A model generated the notes under the pieces. It was not told the DNA's origin and searched no databases. It saw only the letters and a list, made by a program, of their open reading frames with translations. A DNA stretch of 5,738 nt from Ignavibacteriales bacterium (GTDB lineage: Bacteria; Bacteroidota; Ignavibacteria; Ignavibacteriales; Ignavibacteriaceae). The translations under genes were made by a program, and so were the position numbers. The DNA is taken from positions 1-5,738 of the forward strand of contig PLNZ01000253.1 of assembly GCA_003142915.1 (NCBI GenBank). Direction: 5' to 3'. This document shows, one piece after another, positions 5,737 through 5,738 of this stretch (the stretch's first letter is position 1; each line of letters begins with the position of its first letter).

Positions 5737-5738
5737 AG

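Overview
The window is AT-rich bacterial DNA, about two-thirds A+T. It holds ordinary house-keeping and cell-envelope genes, with no RNA gene, CRISPR array, transposase or phage gene visible. The gene families point to the Bacteroidota/Ignavibacteriota (FCB) group: a DUF6051-like alpha/beta hydrolase, a secreted prolyl oligopeptidase with a signal ending just before Q, a small lipoprotein, and short palindromic intergenic repeats. I cannot fix the phylum from sequence alone. Shine-Dalgarno signals are present on some genes and absent on others.

Left part, minus strand (1-828): the N-terminal 124 codons of an exported protein run off the left edge. About 130 bases upstream on the same strand is a complete 108-residue lipoprotein gene. 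Next is a 356-base gap (829-1184) with a GC-rich, foldable element near 982-1033. The gap also contains a minus-strand stretch that reads like decayed coding sequence.

Middle, plus strand (1185-2828): a 404-residue alpha/beta hydrolase of an uncharacterised family, then a 92-residue GNAT-like protein. The GNAT gene starts at ATG 2550, decided by its ribosome binding site. A strong bidirectional hairpin terminator (2852-2887) separates it from the convergent osmC gene (2904-3332, minus).

Right part: osmC has a perfect sigma-70 consensus promoter (3372-3400, minus strand). Divergently, a TATAAT promoter candidate leads into a complete exported prolyl oligopeptidase (3559-5673) with an intact catalytic triad. 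The window ends in two copies of a palindromic AACCTCGGAG-type repeat.

The genes do not form one pathway. osmC is peroxide defence, the prolyl oligopeptidase and the left-edge protein are exported, and the hydrolase and GNAT protein are probably cytoplasmic with unknown substrates. I found no convincing new multi-gene system. The best leads are the uncharacterised hydrolase, the GC-rich element, the orphan lipoprotein and the right-edge repeat.
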